A stretch of 64,000 bases of DNA from Helichrysum umbraculigerum (GCA_949592205.1 CATIUR010000016.1:2501-66500), one strand, 5' to 3'. Shown: positions 45,896 to 57,769, numbered from the stretch's first letter. Numbers and translations are program-made. Notes: generated from the sequence alone by a model not told the origin.

Positions 45896-46900
45896 CCCAC
45901 CTGCATGTTGTAGCTCTCTGAGTCGCGGTCGTCTGGGCAGCTTGATCGCCTAAATCCGAGTTCGTATGAGGGAGATATGGCCAAAACGGTGCAACATCGC
46001 CAAATCATTTTAACAACAAACTTTTTTCGTATAAATATATGAGACGAATATTTTTACGAAAACAAAGCAAAACATATCTTTGAAATATAATTTCAAACCA
46101 ACACCAACGGGCCACAATCATTTTACAAACATCGAATGTAATCATATAATGAATACTTTGGAGTGTAATCTTATCGAATAACCAATAATATGGATAGTTC
46201 ATTCAACGTCCATTCACTCACTTTAAACCTCACATGTTTAGGACACTAGGAGGTTTCATTGGAACGACACGCGTATCCTAGGACGCTAGCACCCAAAGGT
46301 GAGTCATAGCCCCACTCTTTACTATTTTACTGTTTTCGGGGTGAACCACATGCTCGTACATTACTTGTTTTTCATTGTTGAATGATTGAAACAAAATGAA
46401 TAACCGACTTACTTGATAAATACGTATGTTTAACATCATGTTACTTTTTCTGAAATACTTAAATGTATTAAGTATCTCCATGTTAGAAAACACTTAGAAC
46501 TGAACTAGTACAACTTGCTAGGGACTTTTGGCCTCTTTACACCTAGGATCTAGGACTCCTGGGTTCATGCTAGCAATAGTGTAAGTGATGCCACGGGGGC
46601 ATTGACTTACCTAATATGTTAAGAATTACGAATACATGACAGTAGCATAGATTAGCTGACTACATTATACTGACTCGCAAACAACTAAGTGATGACTGTC
46701 CATACTTAGGCGAGTTATGCTACTTTCCATATCTAAGTAGGGATTATACATACTTAGATACACTGTACTATACCTGACTGTTATGTGATAACTGTAGGTA
46801 GTTGATTTACTTGTGATTACTATATTACCATGGGGTAATGTTACTGTTTAGGCTATATGTTGTGCTGTACATGTTAGATTACTTCTATATATACTGTTTG

Positions 46901-47040
46901 GCACGTTGTGCTACTTCCGGGCACGCTGTGCTACTTTCGGGCATGTTATGCTACTTCCGGGCGCTTATCGCTACTTCCGGGCACACTGTGCTACTTCCGG
47001 GCCTTGTGAGCTATTTCCGGGCACGTTGTGCTACTTCCGA
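46901..47040 (+). repeat. seven 20-bp units each with a small inverted repeat
   Basis: Units start at 46901, 46921, 46941, 46961, 46981, 47001 and 47021 with an exact 20-bp period. The first 11 nt of most units fold: GCACGTTGTGC, GCACGCTGTGC, GCATGTTATGC, GCACACTGTGC. The remainder is TACTTCCGG. The same array is in the other LTR at about 52163-52302. Confidence 0.92.
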
Positions 47041-47978
47041 ATTACTAATGATAGACATATATACACTTAGTACGATTTCACGTACATTAGATACGATTAC
47101 ACGTACACATAGTACGATTACACGTACATTAGAGATGATTACCCGTACACAGAGTACGATTACACGTACCCCTGTATACATATTTATACAATTACATACT
47201 GAGCACTAAGTACTGTCCCGACTACTATTTACTCGTACGCTATTTTATAGGTACTCACACACACTCGATTACACTACTGTACTCTGGATGTTCTACACGA
47301 CATCTTTATACATACATAGTTACATAGTTGGACACGTAGCATCATACTTGCTTGTTATACTTGTACTTGTTAGTCTGATAGGTCCTTTAGTACATAGGAC
47401 GGTCTCTGGGAATTACCATGAAATACGACCATGGGGTCTTGTAGAGTACTACACCGACAAGTAGTACAAGAATTACTAAATCACTGGGAGAACACTTTAG
47501 AAACAAACCTATCGGTTAGGTTAGGAGGTTAAGGAAACCTTGATACCGATTTCACTAAAGGGGACACAATCTTAATACATTACAACTGTCAAATTAAGTT
47601 TACAAACTTCTTTTGGAATATACAGTTTATACTACAATGTTTTACCTAACTAACCTATGAACTCACCAGCTTTATAGCTGACCTGTTTTAGCATGTGTTA
47701 TCAGGTGATTGCAGGATTAGGACTACTACAAGCTACGCTAGCTCGAGTCGCATGTTTTCAAATATGGATTTCCTTGCATAACTTTTGTACTACAACTATG
47801 TATTGAAATCATTTTGTGAACTCGTATTACTGTAAACTCTTATTTTGGGAAATGTAATAACTATTTTTCAAACGTCTCATTTAGAGTCGTTCATTATGTA
47901 CTTTATGCTCGTGATATTTGATTAGTAATACCCCGACCCGACCGCTTCCGCAACCCGAAATTTGGGGGTGTTACAGAT

Positions 47979-47991
47979 TGGTATCAGAGCC
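47979..47991 (+). other. primer binding site of the gag-only element
   Basis: TGGTATCAGAGCC lies three bases after the 5' LTR, complementary to initiator Met-tRNA. Confidence 0.92.
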
Positions 47992-48673
47992 TAAGGTTAT
48001 AGTGAACTAGGTTGCATTTAGTGGGCCTAGACTATGACCGTTAGGCAGTATTCCTTATTAGGTGTAACTGGTTTAGTGATCTCATCATACAAGTTTAATT
48101 TAACATAGCCTGACCAGTTATGTACAATTAAATGAAGATGATGAGAAAGCTGAAAGGGGTTATACGGAATCAGGAATACGTAGTTGACTCTGATCGTTTT
48201 GTGTTAGACACATTAAGCTATTATATGTACTGTAGGTATATATGAATAGGCTCTTCTTGTGAACTATCTTCTGTGCTATTATACATATAAATACTGCCTG
48301 TATGTATATATATACATTATTTGGTAATACGATGCAACTTCTAAAACACCGATCGTATACTATACGTTAAGCGTGAATACGTGTGAGCTTACACTCATCC
48401 TAATGAGAGATTACACTTGAAACTAATGTGAGATTACACTTACACACATCAATTTTAATTACGAGTTTACACTCATGAGTTTACACTCGCACACATACAA
48501 GTTTACACTTATACACTTTAGGGATTTCACCCATAGGAGGTTACACACTCTCGAACTTACATTCACACAAACACGTTAAGAAATACTAATGTGCTATACA
48601 AATATACAACCAAAGAGATACTTCAATATAGGGTCTTATGTATCTTCCCACTCTTGTTATTAGAATACTCATC

Positions 48674-49663
48674 ATGCCACCCAGACGACTTTACAGTCAA
48701 GCTGAGCTTAACCAATTCGCTGCCCAAGCAGTGGCTGCTGCACTGGCTGCTCGAGACTCGCGAACAGGCGGCGGAGAAATACCGAACAACACACCACCAG
48801 CTCGACTGTGTACTTACAAAGAATTCCAGAACTGCAATCCACCAAATTTCACTGGTACTGAAGGGGCTGTAGGATTGATCCGGTGGATAGAGAGAATGGA
48901 ATCCATATTCCACCTTTGCAACTGCCCTAACAACTATAAAGTCAAATACTCTACTGGTACTCTCACTGACGGTGCACTCACATGGTGGAACGCCTACGCG
49001 CAAACCGTGACTATTGATGTTGCTCTACAACTTCCATGGGAAGAGCTGAAACAAATGATGCGTGACGAGTATTGTCCTAGTGAAGAATTGCAACAACTCG
49101 AGGTTGAGCTCTGGAACCTCACCGTAAAGGACAATGACATTACTGCTTACACCACCCGATTTCATCAATTAGCACACCTCTGCCCATCAATGGTAAACCC
49201 TGAGAGAAAAAGGATCAAGAGGTACATTTGGGGACTACCCGATCAAATCCAAGGCATGGTCACTGCATCTAAACCCAACACCATTAGTGAGGCTGTTCGC
49301 ATGGCTCACAGCCTTATGGCACAAGTGGTCCGAAGAGGGACATCCGCAACTGAAAACAACCAAAGAAACTGGAATCGAACTCCTGACAACCGGACAAAAA
49401 GGTCGAGAACTACTTGGACCCATGCGTCCGGATCTGGTGAAAAGAAATACAAGGGGAAGAATCCCTTCTGTCCTGATTGCGAGAGCCACCATGAAGGACC
49501 ATGTGGCACACCGTGTAACAGGTGTAGGAGCTTTGGACACCAAACTAGGGACTGCAGAGTTCCCACTACTATTTCAAACCCTAACACTCCAAGAGTCTGT
49601 TTCGAATGTGGGAATCCCGGACACTTCAAAAGGGACTGCCCGAAATTCTTCAACAATGCCTGA
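48674..49663 (+). CDS. Gag protein of the gag-only element
   Basis: 329 codons from ATG 48674 (MPPRRLYSQ); the frame continues 12 codons upstream, but this start aligns with the gypsy Gag start. The retrotransposon gag domain has GTEGAVGL, RWIERMES and RYIWGLP, and close equivalents occur in the gypsy Gag at 36.1-36.6 kb. The C-terminus has a Cys/His cluster CPDCESHHEGPCG and two zinc knuckles, CNRCRSFGHQTRDC and CFECGNPGHFKRDC. Gag forms the particle and binds genomic RNA. The frame is intact and ends normally; no pol follows, even in pieces. An open Gag without pol suggests it is kept for assembly. Confidence 0.9.
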   Translation: MPPRRLYSQAELNQFAAQAVAAALAARDSRTGGGEIPNNTPPARLCTYKEFQNCNPPNFTGTEGAVGLIRWIERMESIFHLCNCPNNYKVKYSTGTLTDGALTWWNAYAQTVTIDVALQLPWEELKQMMRDEYCPSEELQQLEVELWNLTVKDNDITAYTTRFHQLAHLCPSMVNPERKRIKRYIWGLPDQIQGMVTASKPNTISEAVRMAHSLMAQVVRRGTSATENNQRNWNRTPDNRTKRSRTTWTHASGSGEKKYKGKNPFCPDCESHHEGPCGTPCNRCRSFGHQTRDCRVPTTISNPNTPRVCFECGNPGHFKRDCPKFFNNA

Positions 49664-50198
49664 CTGAACCCTAATTACTAATATAGGTGCGTCCTCCCTC
49701 TAAAACTTAACAATCTTAGTTTACACTAAATACGTATTACTTGTTCCTTGATGCAGTGTGGCATTGATATAGGTGCCAAATATACTATAGGGCTAGTTTA
49801 TCTAGGCCAACATAAACGCTTAGAGTTTGCTTTCAGCAGACAAGCCAATTTACTGTTTGCCAGTTACTTAGACCTGATAGAGTATAACTTATTCTGTACA
49901 ATACTACCGATAATTACGGATTTTGAGAACACTGTAGGGATCACAGTTACTTTAGGCAATTAGTACAAAGTGTAGCTACACCTTAGTGACTGACTGACCT
50001 TGTCCTACCGACAAAATGGTCAACTACTTTACAACACACTTCCTCTACTCCTTTAATGGCCAGTAGGGCATTAGCTTAACAAGGGGAGGGAGGTAATATT
50101 AGAATGAGGTTATATCACTCATAGTCGACTCACACATTTACTTAGATAAGGCACATGCAATTACTACGAACAAATTTCGGGACGAAATTCTCCTAACA
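49664..50198 (+). other. post-gag spacer of the gag-only element
   Basis: No pol domain or remnant is readable. The 71-codon frame at 49748-49963 has no recognisable domain. A hairpin AATTTCG/CGAAATT (50173-50189) precedes the polypurine tract, as in the gypsy element. Confidence 0.6.
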
Positions 50199-50207
50199 AG
50201 GGGAGAA
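50199..50207 (+). other. polypurine tract of the gag-only element
   Basis: AGGGGAGAA directly precedes the 3' LTR (TGTGACACCC). Upstream sequence is shared with the gypsy element's tract. Confidence 0.88.
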
Positions 50208-52327
50208 TGTGACACCCGGTCAAAATAACCCAAAATTAGCTACTAAATTAAACTTTTAAAACCCGTATTACATACGTGTCAATACTCAAGTACACAAGTA
50301 TCATATACGTATTGATGTATATATAACACATTGATTTTTCAATAATCACGTACGAACAAAACTAAAAGAAAACGAAATCTCAAATACGGACGTTGGTGAA
50401 AAACAATTTTAAATAATGTATTATTGTTTAGAATAATAGTTATTTACTCGATTAATTATCTGAACGTATTTTGCACACTGAAAACTATCCGTATGTTTTA
50501 AGTAAAACAAAGATATATTTTTATATCTCCTTAAAAGTATTTTTATAAAATACTTTGATTGAAAACGTGTACGAAATAATATTTAGAGATTTTCCATTTT
50601 AAAAGATTATACTACATAACGATCGGGTACGCGAACACGGGTCGAAAAATACCCACCTACCACAATTATTGAGGCCGGTATACAACAGACCCCAATAATT
50701 CAAAACACACACACGCACACATAGTCTTGATCTTTTCTTTCCCTCTCATCTCTCTCGGCTCTCTCTTTTGATTCATCAAACAACAACAACAATCAATAAC
50801 AACAACAACTTCATAATCATCATCTTGGATCATCATCATCATCACCATCGTGTTCATCATCATCCACGGTTCCAATTTCAATTTCGTAAGGAAACTTTCG
50901 ATTTCTCTTTAATTTTGTGTTTAATATACTTATATTAACATGTAAAAACGTTATCTAGGTGTAACAACTGATTATAATTAAGTTAGATATGGTTTGGGGG
51001 GTAAAAACTTCGAAACAGAGCCTGAAAAACACCCTGATCCGGCGGATCAAGATATGATCCGGCGGATCAGCCCAAAACCTGCAAAAACACGTGATCCGGC
51101 CTTGATCCGGCGGATCAAGCCAAGATCCGGCGGATCAGGCCATGATCCGGCGGATCACCCACCTGCATGTTGTAGCTCTCTAAGTCGCGGTCTTCTGGGC
51201 AGCTTGATCGCCTAAATCCGAGTTCGTATGAGGGAGATATGGCCAAAACGGTGCAGCATCGCCAAATCATTTTAACAACAAACTTTTATCGTATAAATAT
51301 ATGAGACGAATATTTTTACGAAAACAAAGCAAAACATATCTTTGAAATATAATTTCAAACCAACACCAACGGGCCACAATCATTTTACAAACATCGAATG
51401 TAATCATATAACGAATACTTTGGAGTGTAATCTTATCGAATAACCAATAATATGGATAGTTCATTCAACGTCCATTCACTCACTTTAAACCTCACATGTT
51501 TAGGACACTAGGAGGTTTCATTGGAACGACACGCGTATCCTAGGACGCTAGCACCCAAAGGTGAGTCATAGCCCCACTCTTTACTGTTTTACTGTTTTCG
51601 GGGTGAACCACATGCTCGTACATTACTTGTTTTTCATTGTTGAATGATTGAAACAAAATGAATAACCGACTTACTTGATAAATACGTATGTTTAACATCA
51701 TGTTACTTTTTCTGAAATACTTAAATGTATTAAGTATCTCCATGTTAGAAAACACTTAGAACTGAACTAGTACAACTTGCTAGGGACTTTTGGCCTCTTT
51801 ACACCTAGGATCTAGGACTCCTGGGTTCATGCTAGCAATAGTGTAAGTGATGCCACGGGGGCATTGACTTACCTAATATGTTAAGAATTACGAATACATG
51901 ACAGTAGCATAGATTAGCTGACTACATTATACTGACTCGCAAACAACTAAGTGATGACTGTCCATACTTAGGCGCGTTATGCTACTTTCCATATCTAAGT
52001 AGGGATTATACATACTTAGATACACTGTACTATACCTGACTGTTATGTGATAATTGTAGGTAGTTGATTTACTTGTGATTACTATATTACCATGGGGTAA
52101 TGTTACTGTTTAGGCTATATGTTGTGCTGTACATGTTAGATTACTTCTATATATACTGTTTGGCACGTTGTGCTACTTCCGGGCACGCTGTGCTACTTCC
52201 GGGCATGTTATGCTACTTCCGGGCGCTTATCGCTACTTCCGGGCACACTGTGCTACTTCCGGGCCTTGTGAGCTATTTCCGGGCACGTTGTGCTACTTCC
52301 GAATTACTAATGATAGACATATATACA
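50208..52327 (+). repeat. 3' LTR of the gag-only element, left part
   Basis: It matches 44946-47065 with about a dozen substitutions. The last five bases, ATACA (52323-52327), are the duplication made by the Sirevirus insertion. Confidence 0.92.
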
Positions 52328-53383
52328 TGTTGAGTCACTGGTCGCTGACCATGATGAAGTCACTGGTCGCTGACCAACTCAACCTTACACTACTCAATGA
52401 AGAAATGGATTGTATCGAAGCTGCTGTTGCTAATGATAGGATTTGCTGATCGTCATTCATTCTGATTCGATATTCTGAGGAAGATTTAAAGCTCAACTTG
52501 GTGTGTCGCTGATCTACGTCAGCGAGAGCATTACTTCTTCAAATCAATAAAGGCAAAAGTCACTGCCAGAATAACAGCTAGTCACTGAATATTCGTTGTT
52601 CAAATCATTCTACAAGAGCATGTTAGCTCGCAGTGAGTGAGGAGGATTGCTGCATCATCAGTGACTATTTCAATAAAGCCTCTCAAACATCTAGTACTTA
52701 AAAGTACTGTACTTATCTATACATCAGCAAGAGTGTTCCAGTTTAAAGAATGCCTGAAAGATTACGTGGCAGCAAGTGATTGGTTTTAAGGTAACGAGAT
52801 ATTTGCGGTAACAGAATTGGGACCCGCAGAATGTCGGTTTATCAGAGATCAGGACCAATCAAGCAGCAACACGTGTCCTTTCAAGATCCTATTTTGTAGG
52901 CGATATTTTAGGAACTCTTGTAGTATAAATAGTTCAGTGTTTTGTACTATTGAGGTTAGTTGTTATATACACCGTTCTTCTGTTTGTCAGAGAACCAGTT
53001 TGTCTAGGTGTATATTAAGATTCAGCGAGGTTAACTATCAGCGTGTCTGTCCACTGTAGTTAACGCTCTTCATTGTAATAATTTAGCTAAGTGTTTGAAT
53101 TGGATTAACTTTGGTTAATCCATTCCGCATTCAACACTTTGTGAATTTAATCAATACAATTCACTTTCAGCTACTATTACTTATCATTCTTTGATTCTGT
53201 TATATCTTTAATCTGTTATTTCAATACCGACATACTCTGTTATAGATAATTAATTTAAAACAAACTGAAACACTTGGTAAAATCTGAAATTGTTTTAAAT
53301 TGTATTCAACCCCCCCCTTCTACAATTAAACTTTACACTTTGTGATTCCAAATCACTAACTAATAGTGATTACGGGACTATCA
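52328..53383 (+). repeat. 5' LTR of the Sirevirus-like element
   Basis: TGTTGAGTCACTGG to GGGACTATCA. The palindrome TGGTCGCTGACCA occurs twice at the start (52339-52351 and 52364-52376). The TATA box is TATAAATA at 52924-52931. Confidence 0.93.
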
Positions 53384-53385
53384 AT

Positions 53386-53397
53386 TGGTATCAGAGC
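53386..53397 (+). other. primer binding site of the Sirevirus-like element
   Basis: TGGTATCAGAGC lies two bases after the 5' LTR, complementary to initiator Met-tRNA. Confidence 0.9.
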
Positions 53398-53431
53398 AGA
53401 GTTGGTTTAAATTCAATTAACCAGGTCTGCT

Positions 53432-56400
53432 ATGGAATCAGTAAAGTATAGCTGTGTTGACTCTGATTATCAAAAGGGAAATGGTTCTACAACCAAACCT
53501 CCAGCTTTTGATCCTTCAAGGATTGAAACTTGGATGTCCCGGATGATGATGTTTTTGGACTTAGTTGATGACCATCTTTGTAATATAATAACCAATGGTC
53601 CCCATATCCCAACTACTATTGTTCCTGCTGTAATTGCAACAGCTACTACTCCAGCTATACCAGAAATGGTTTTACCTAAAAGAGAGGAACAATGGACTGA
53701 TGAGGATAGGCGGTTGGTTAGACTTGATAAACAAGCTAAAATCTACATAGGCATGGCACTTCCTGATGAAGTGTTCGAATCAATTAGGCTTTGTAGGACT
53801 GCAAAAGATATGTGGGATACCCTTAGGAATATATATATTGGAACTCCTTATATTATTCGCTGCAGGGAAGTTAATCTCACTCGCCAGTATGAGCTGTTCG
53901 CAATGGAACCAAATGAATCTATGTCTTCAACTTACACCAGATACCAGTCACTGATGAACAAAATGGAGAAGGCTGGTATAGGCAAGGAACAAAGATTTGT
54001 AGTTGAAAAGTTTCTTGAGTTGCTGCCAAGGAAAATCTGGGGAACTATTGCCACTTGTACCAGACAGAGAAATGATTATTCAATTCTGAATCTAACTCAG
54101 GTCTATGGTATTTTGCTCAATTGGGAGCAGTCTGAAAAGCAAGCTGATCAGAGTGAGCATATTCGTGCTACTCTTGGAAGTCAGAATATATCCAATGCCC
54201 TTGTAGCAGAGCTTGATGAAATCGATCAGAGACAGAAGTCAAAAGTGTCTAAGAAAAGCTCAAAGTCACTGATAGCTGAAGAAGAAGGTGGTCTGAATGA
54301 AGAAGAATCAGAATATGAGTATGATGAAGGATTGGAGAAGCTTGAGAAGGATATGGCCATGATGGTTGCTAATTTCAGAAGGAACACCAGATCTAAACGA
54401 TTTGCTGGTGCTCCATCATCTGATAAATTTCAATCTAAAAGTGAATGCTACAAGTGTGGCAGAATTGGTCATTTTGCAGCTGAATGCAGATCAAAGTCAG
54501 TGAATCAAGTCCCTGAACCCATGCCAGATGTCAGAAATGACAAGTATAACAAGTATAAGGCAAAATACAAGAAATTGAAGGCATTGGCTAAATCTGGCAA
54601 GAAGAAAGGAAAAGGATTTGTTGCTGAAGAAAGTTCACTCAGCGACTCTGATTCATCCTCTTCATCTGATGATGAAGAAGCAATGCTTTGTCTAGACAAA
54701 GATTATTGTTTAATGGCTAATGATGCTGAATTCCATGAAAATATCAAGGAAGTTGCTCAGAAATATTCAGCATCAGGATGGGATTCTGACAGCATCTACA
54801 AAAGCATTCTTAGAGAAACCATCTGGTATTTGGATAGTGGATGTTCCAGGCATATGACAGGATGCAAGTCGCTGCTCAGTGATTATCAGGATGAAAAAGG
54901 TCCTGATGTAGTGTTTGGTGATAACAAAGTTGGGAAAACCAAAGGGTACGGTGTCTTATCCAATGGTAATGTAATGTTCAAACGTGTAGCATATGTAGAG
55001 GGTTTGAAGCACAATTTATTAAGCATCAGTCAGTTTTGTGATTCAAAGAACAAGGTACTTTTTGATCATGAAGCTGGTGTTGTTTACAACAAAAAGGGAA
55101 GTGCTGTTCTTGCTGCAAACAGGAAAGGGAATACTTATGTGGTCAACATGGATTCAGCACAATCAGAAACATGCTTTTACTCCAGAACCGTTTCAGAAGA
55201 AAAATGGCTATGGCATAAGCGACTCTCTCATCTGAACCTCAAAGCAATCAATAAACTAAGCAAGAATGGTTTAGTCACTGGATTACCAAAGATGTCTTTT
55301 GACAAAGACAAGCTTTGCTCAGCATGTGAAAAGGGAAAGCATCACAGCTCGTCCTTCAAAAGCAAACAGACTTCTTCAGTAACAGAATGTTTTTACTTGC
55401 TACATATGGATCTGTTTGGACCAGTGAGTACAGCAAGCCTTGGAGGAAAAAGGTACTGTTTGGTGATAATAGATGAGTACTCCAGATACACTTGGGTATT
55501 CTTTCTTAAAGCCAAAAGTGAAGCTGCCAGCGATATCATATCCTTTGTCAGGAAAATGGAAAATCTAAATGATGTCACAGTAAAACATCTGAGAAGTGAT
55601 AATGGTACTGAATTTCGAAATATTGACCTTGAAAATTTCTGTGATTCAAAAGGTATTTCTCAAAATTTTTCAGCACCACGAACACCCCAACAAAATGGGG
55701 TGGCAGAAAGGAGAAATAGAACCTTGATTGAATCTGCTAGGTCAATGCTCATTGATGCTGGTCTTAAGACCTATTTTTGGGCTGAAGCAGTGAGCACTGC
55801 CTGCTACACTCAAAATAGGTCACTGATTGTTAAAAGGCACAGTAAGACAGCATATGAGCTATTAAGGGGGAGAAAACCTGATATAAGTTTTCTTCATGTT
55901 TTCGGTAGTACCTGCTACATTCTAAACAAAAGAGATCACTTAGGAAAGTTTGATCCCAAAGCTGATGAAGGAATATTTGTTGGTTACTCAATCATCTCTA
56001 AAGCTTTCAGAATTTATAATAAACGAAGAGAATGTATTGAGGAATCAATAGATGTTACTTTTGATGAATCATATGATGAGTCACTCACTGATCCAAAAGA
56101 ATATGAAAATCTTGTTTTTAACAAAATGGATGGTGACTTATCAAATGAAATCAAATCAAATGATAAGAAATATAAAAATTTCTCATCTGATTCTGAAGAT
56201 GAAGATAATATTTCTGAAGATAATTCTAGTTCTACTTTAGCTACGAATAATTCAGGAATATCATCTTTACCTACAGATGTTCCATCATCATCAACTCAAT
56301 GTCCAAACCAAAACTCGCATAACAATACTACTCATGCCACTGATGTTGATTTGCCCTCTGAACCCTCGCAAAGTAATCAAGTCACTGCTGAACCTCAGCG

Positions 56401-57769
56401 AATGACTAAGTGGACAAAACATATTGATAATCAATTGATTATTGGTAATCCACAATCCAGGGTTCAGACAAGATCAGCAACTGCTAACTTCTGTTTGTTT
56501 GTAAGTTTCGTGTCTCTAATAGAACCAAAGAAGGTTGATGAAGCACTTGCTGATCATCACTGGATAGCTGCCATGCAAGAAGAGCTATCTCAGTTTGAAA
56601 GAAATAAAGTTTGGAAGCTTGTACCACAACCCGCTGGAAAGTCAGTGATTGGAACACGATGGGTGTTCAGAAATAAAATGGATGCTGATGGCGTGGTTAC
56701 AAGAAACAAAGCTAGACTAGTTGCACAAGGTTACTGTCAGCAAGAAGGCATCGATTATGACGAAACCTTTGCACCAGTAGCTAGGCTTGAAGCAATCAGG
56801 CTATTTCTTGCTTATGCAGCTCACAAGAAATTTGAAGTATATCAAATGGATGTGAAAAGTGCCTTTCTGAATGGCAAGCTGCAGGAAGAAGTGTATGTCA
56901 AGCAACCACCTGGATTCATTAATCCAAAACACCCGGGTTATGTGTACAAACTCGATAAAGCCCTGTATGGACTAAAACAAGCTCCTAGAGCATGGTATGA
57001 TACTCTCTCCATCTATCTGATAAAATGTGGCTACGTCAGAGGTAAAATTGATAGTACACTATTTATCAAAAGAGATAAGAGAGATGTCATATTAGTCCAG
57101 ATCTATGTTGATGATATCATATTCGGGTCTACTAACAGTGACATGTGCAAGGAATTTTCTGATCTCATGACCAAAAGTTATGAGATGAGCATGATGGGTG
57201 AATTAACATTTTTCCTTGGTTTGCAAATAAAACAAACCAAAACTAGAATTTTCATTAGTCAAGGAAAATACGTTAAAGATCTGTTAAAGAAATTTGAATT
57301 TGCTAATTGCTCAACCCTTGCTACACCCATGTCACCTGCAGTAAAGCTACATGCTGATCCTGATGGTAAATCTATAAACATTACTGCTTACAGAGGAATG
57401 ATCGGGTCGCTGCTGTATCTAACTGCTAGTAGACCAGACATTATGTTTGCTACATGTCTCTGTGCTAGGTATCAAGCTGATCCTAAGGAATCACATTTGC
57501 TCGCTGTCAAAAGGATCTTTAGATATCTGAAGGGTACTCCTAATCTTGGTCTCTGGTACCCATCTGGTTCAGACTTTTCCCTGAAAGGATACTCTGATTC
57601 TGATCATGCTGGATGCAAACTGGATAGAAAAAGTAAATCTGGTAGCTGTCAATTTCTTGGAGAAAAGCTAGTAAGCTGGTCCAGCAAGAAAAAAACTCAG
57701 TCTCAACTTCAACTGCTGAAGCTGAATATGTTGCTGCAAGTGCATGTACTGCTCAAATTCTCTGGATGA
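53432..57769 (+). CDS. Sirevirus-like gag-pol polyprotein, frameshifted near its end
   Basis: The ATG at 53432 lies 34 bp after the primer site. Gag (about residues 1-340) is followed by a zinc knuckle CYKCGRIGHFAAEC (about 339), protease LDSGCSRHM (about 467), integrase with an H/C zinc region and D, D, E in HMDLFGP, SDNGTEF and NGVAERRN (about 659-758), an acidic Ser-rich linker (about 870-1010), RT with YVDD (about 1225), and the start of RNase H with GYSDSDHAG (about 1386). At the A7 run 57689-57695 the frame is lost by 1 nt, so the last 30 or so codons are out of frame and end at 57769. The second RNase H acidic motif (TAEAEY) then lies in the shifted frame. The element is otherwise intact, so this may be recent or a base-calling error. 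Confidence 0.92.
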   Translation: MESVKYSCVDSDYQKGNGSTTKPPAFDPSRIETWMSRMMMFLDLVDDHLCNIITNGPHIPTTIVPAVIATATTPAIPEMVLPKREEQWTDEDRRLVRLDKQAKIYIGMALPDEVFESIRLCRTAKDMWDTLRNIYIGTPYIIRCREVNLTRQYELFAMEPNESMSSTYTRYQSLMNKMEKAGIGKEQRFVVEKFLELLPRKIWGTIATCTRQRNDYSILNLTQVYGILLNWEQSEKQADQSEHIRATLGSQNISNALVAELDEIDQRQKSKVSKKSSKSLIAEEEGGLNEEESEYEYDEGLEKLEKDMAMMVANFRRNTRSKRFAGAPSSDKFQSKSECYKCGRIGHFAAECRSKSVNQVPEPMPDVRNDKYNKYKAKYKKLKALAKSGKKKGKGFVAEESSLSDSDSSSSSDDEEAMLCLDKDYCLMANDAEFHENIKEVAQKYSASGWDSDSIYKSILRETIWYLDSGCSRHMTGCKSLLSDYQDEKGPDVVFGDNKVGKTKGYGVLSNGNVMFKRVAYVEGLKHNLLSISQFCDSKNKVLFDHEAGVVYNKKGSAVLAANRKGNTYVVNMDSAQSETCFYSRTVSEEKWLWHKRLSHLNLKAINKLSKNGLVTGLPKMSFDKDKLCSACEKGKHHSSSFKSKQTSSVTECFYLLHMDLFGPVSTASLGGKRYCLVIIDEYSRYTWVFFLKAKSEAASDIISFVRKMENLNDVTVKHLRSDNGTEFRNIDLENFCDSKGISQNFSAPRTPQQNGVAERRNRTLIESARSMLIDAGLKTYFWAEAVSTACYTQNRSLIVKRHSKTAYELLRGRKPDISFLHVFGSTCYILNKRDHLGKFDPKADEGIFVGYSIISKAFRIYNKRRECIEESIDVTFDESYDESLTDPKEYENLVFNKMDGDLSNEIKSNDKKYKNFSSDSEDEDNISEDNSSSTLATNNSGISSLPTDVPSSSTQCPNQNSHNNTTHATDVDLPSEPSQSNQVTAEPQRMTKWTKHIDNQLIIGNPQSRVQTRSATANFCLFVSFVSLIEPKKVDEALADHHWIAAMQEELSQFERNKVWKLVPQPAGKSVIGTRWVFRNKMDADGVVTRNKARLVAQGYCQQEGIDYDETFAPVARLEAIRLFLAYAAHKKFEVYQMDVKSAFLNGKLQEEVYVKQPPGFINPKHPGYVYKLDKALYGLKQAPRAWYDTLSIYLIKCGYVRGKIDSTLFIKRDKRDVILVQIYVDDIIFGSTNSDMCKEFSDLMTKSYEMSMMGELTFFLGLQIKQTKTRIFISQGKYVKDLLKKFEFANCSTLATPMSPAVKLHADPDGKSINITAYRGMIGSLLYLTASRPDIMFATCLCARYQADPKESHLLAVKRIFRYLKGTPNLGLWYPSGSDFSLKGYSDSDHAGCKLDRKSKSGSCQFLGEKLVSWSSKKKTQSQLQLLKLNMLLQVHVLLKFSG

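Larger units (their letters stand above)
44946..47975 (+). repeat. 5' LTR of the gag-only element
   Basis: TGTGACACCCGGTC to GGGGGTGTTACA. It contains a palindrome array (45773-45895), a 20-bp tandem array (46901-47040) and a series of TACGATTACACGTAC-type repeats (about 47070-47170). Confidence 0.9.

Noticed and set aside
52817..53059. 80-codon frame in the Sirevirus LTR
   Set aside because: It is repeated in the other LTR at 61078-61320 and overlaps the TATA box and leader.
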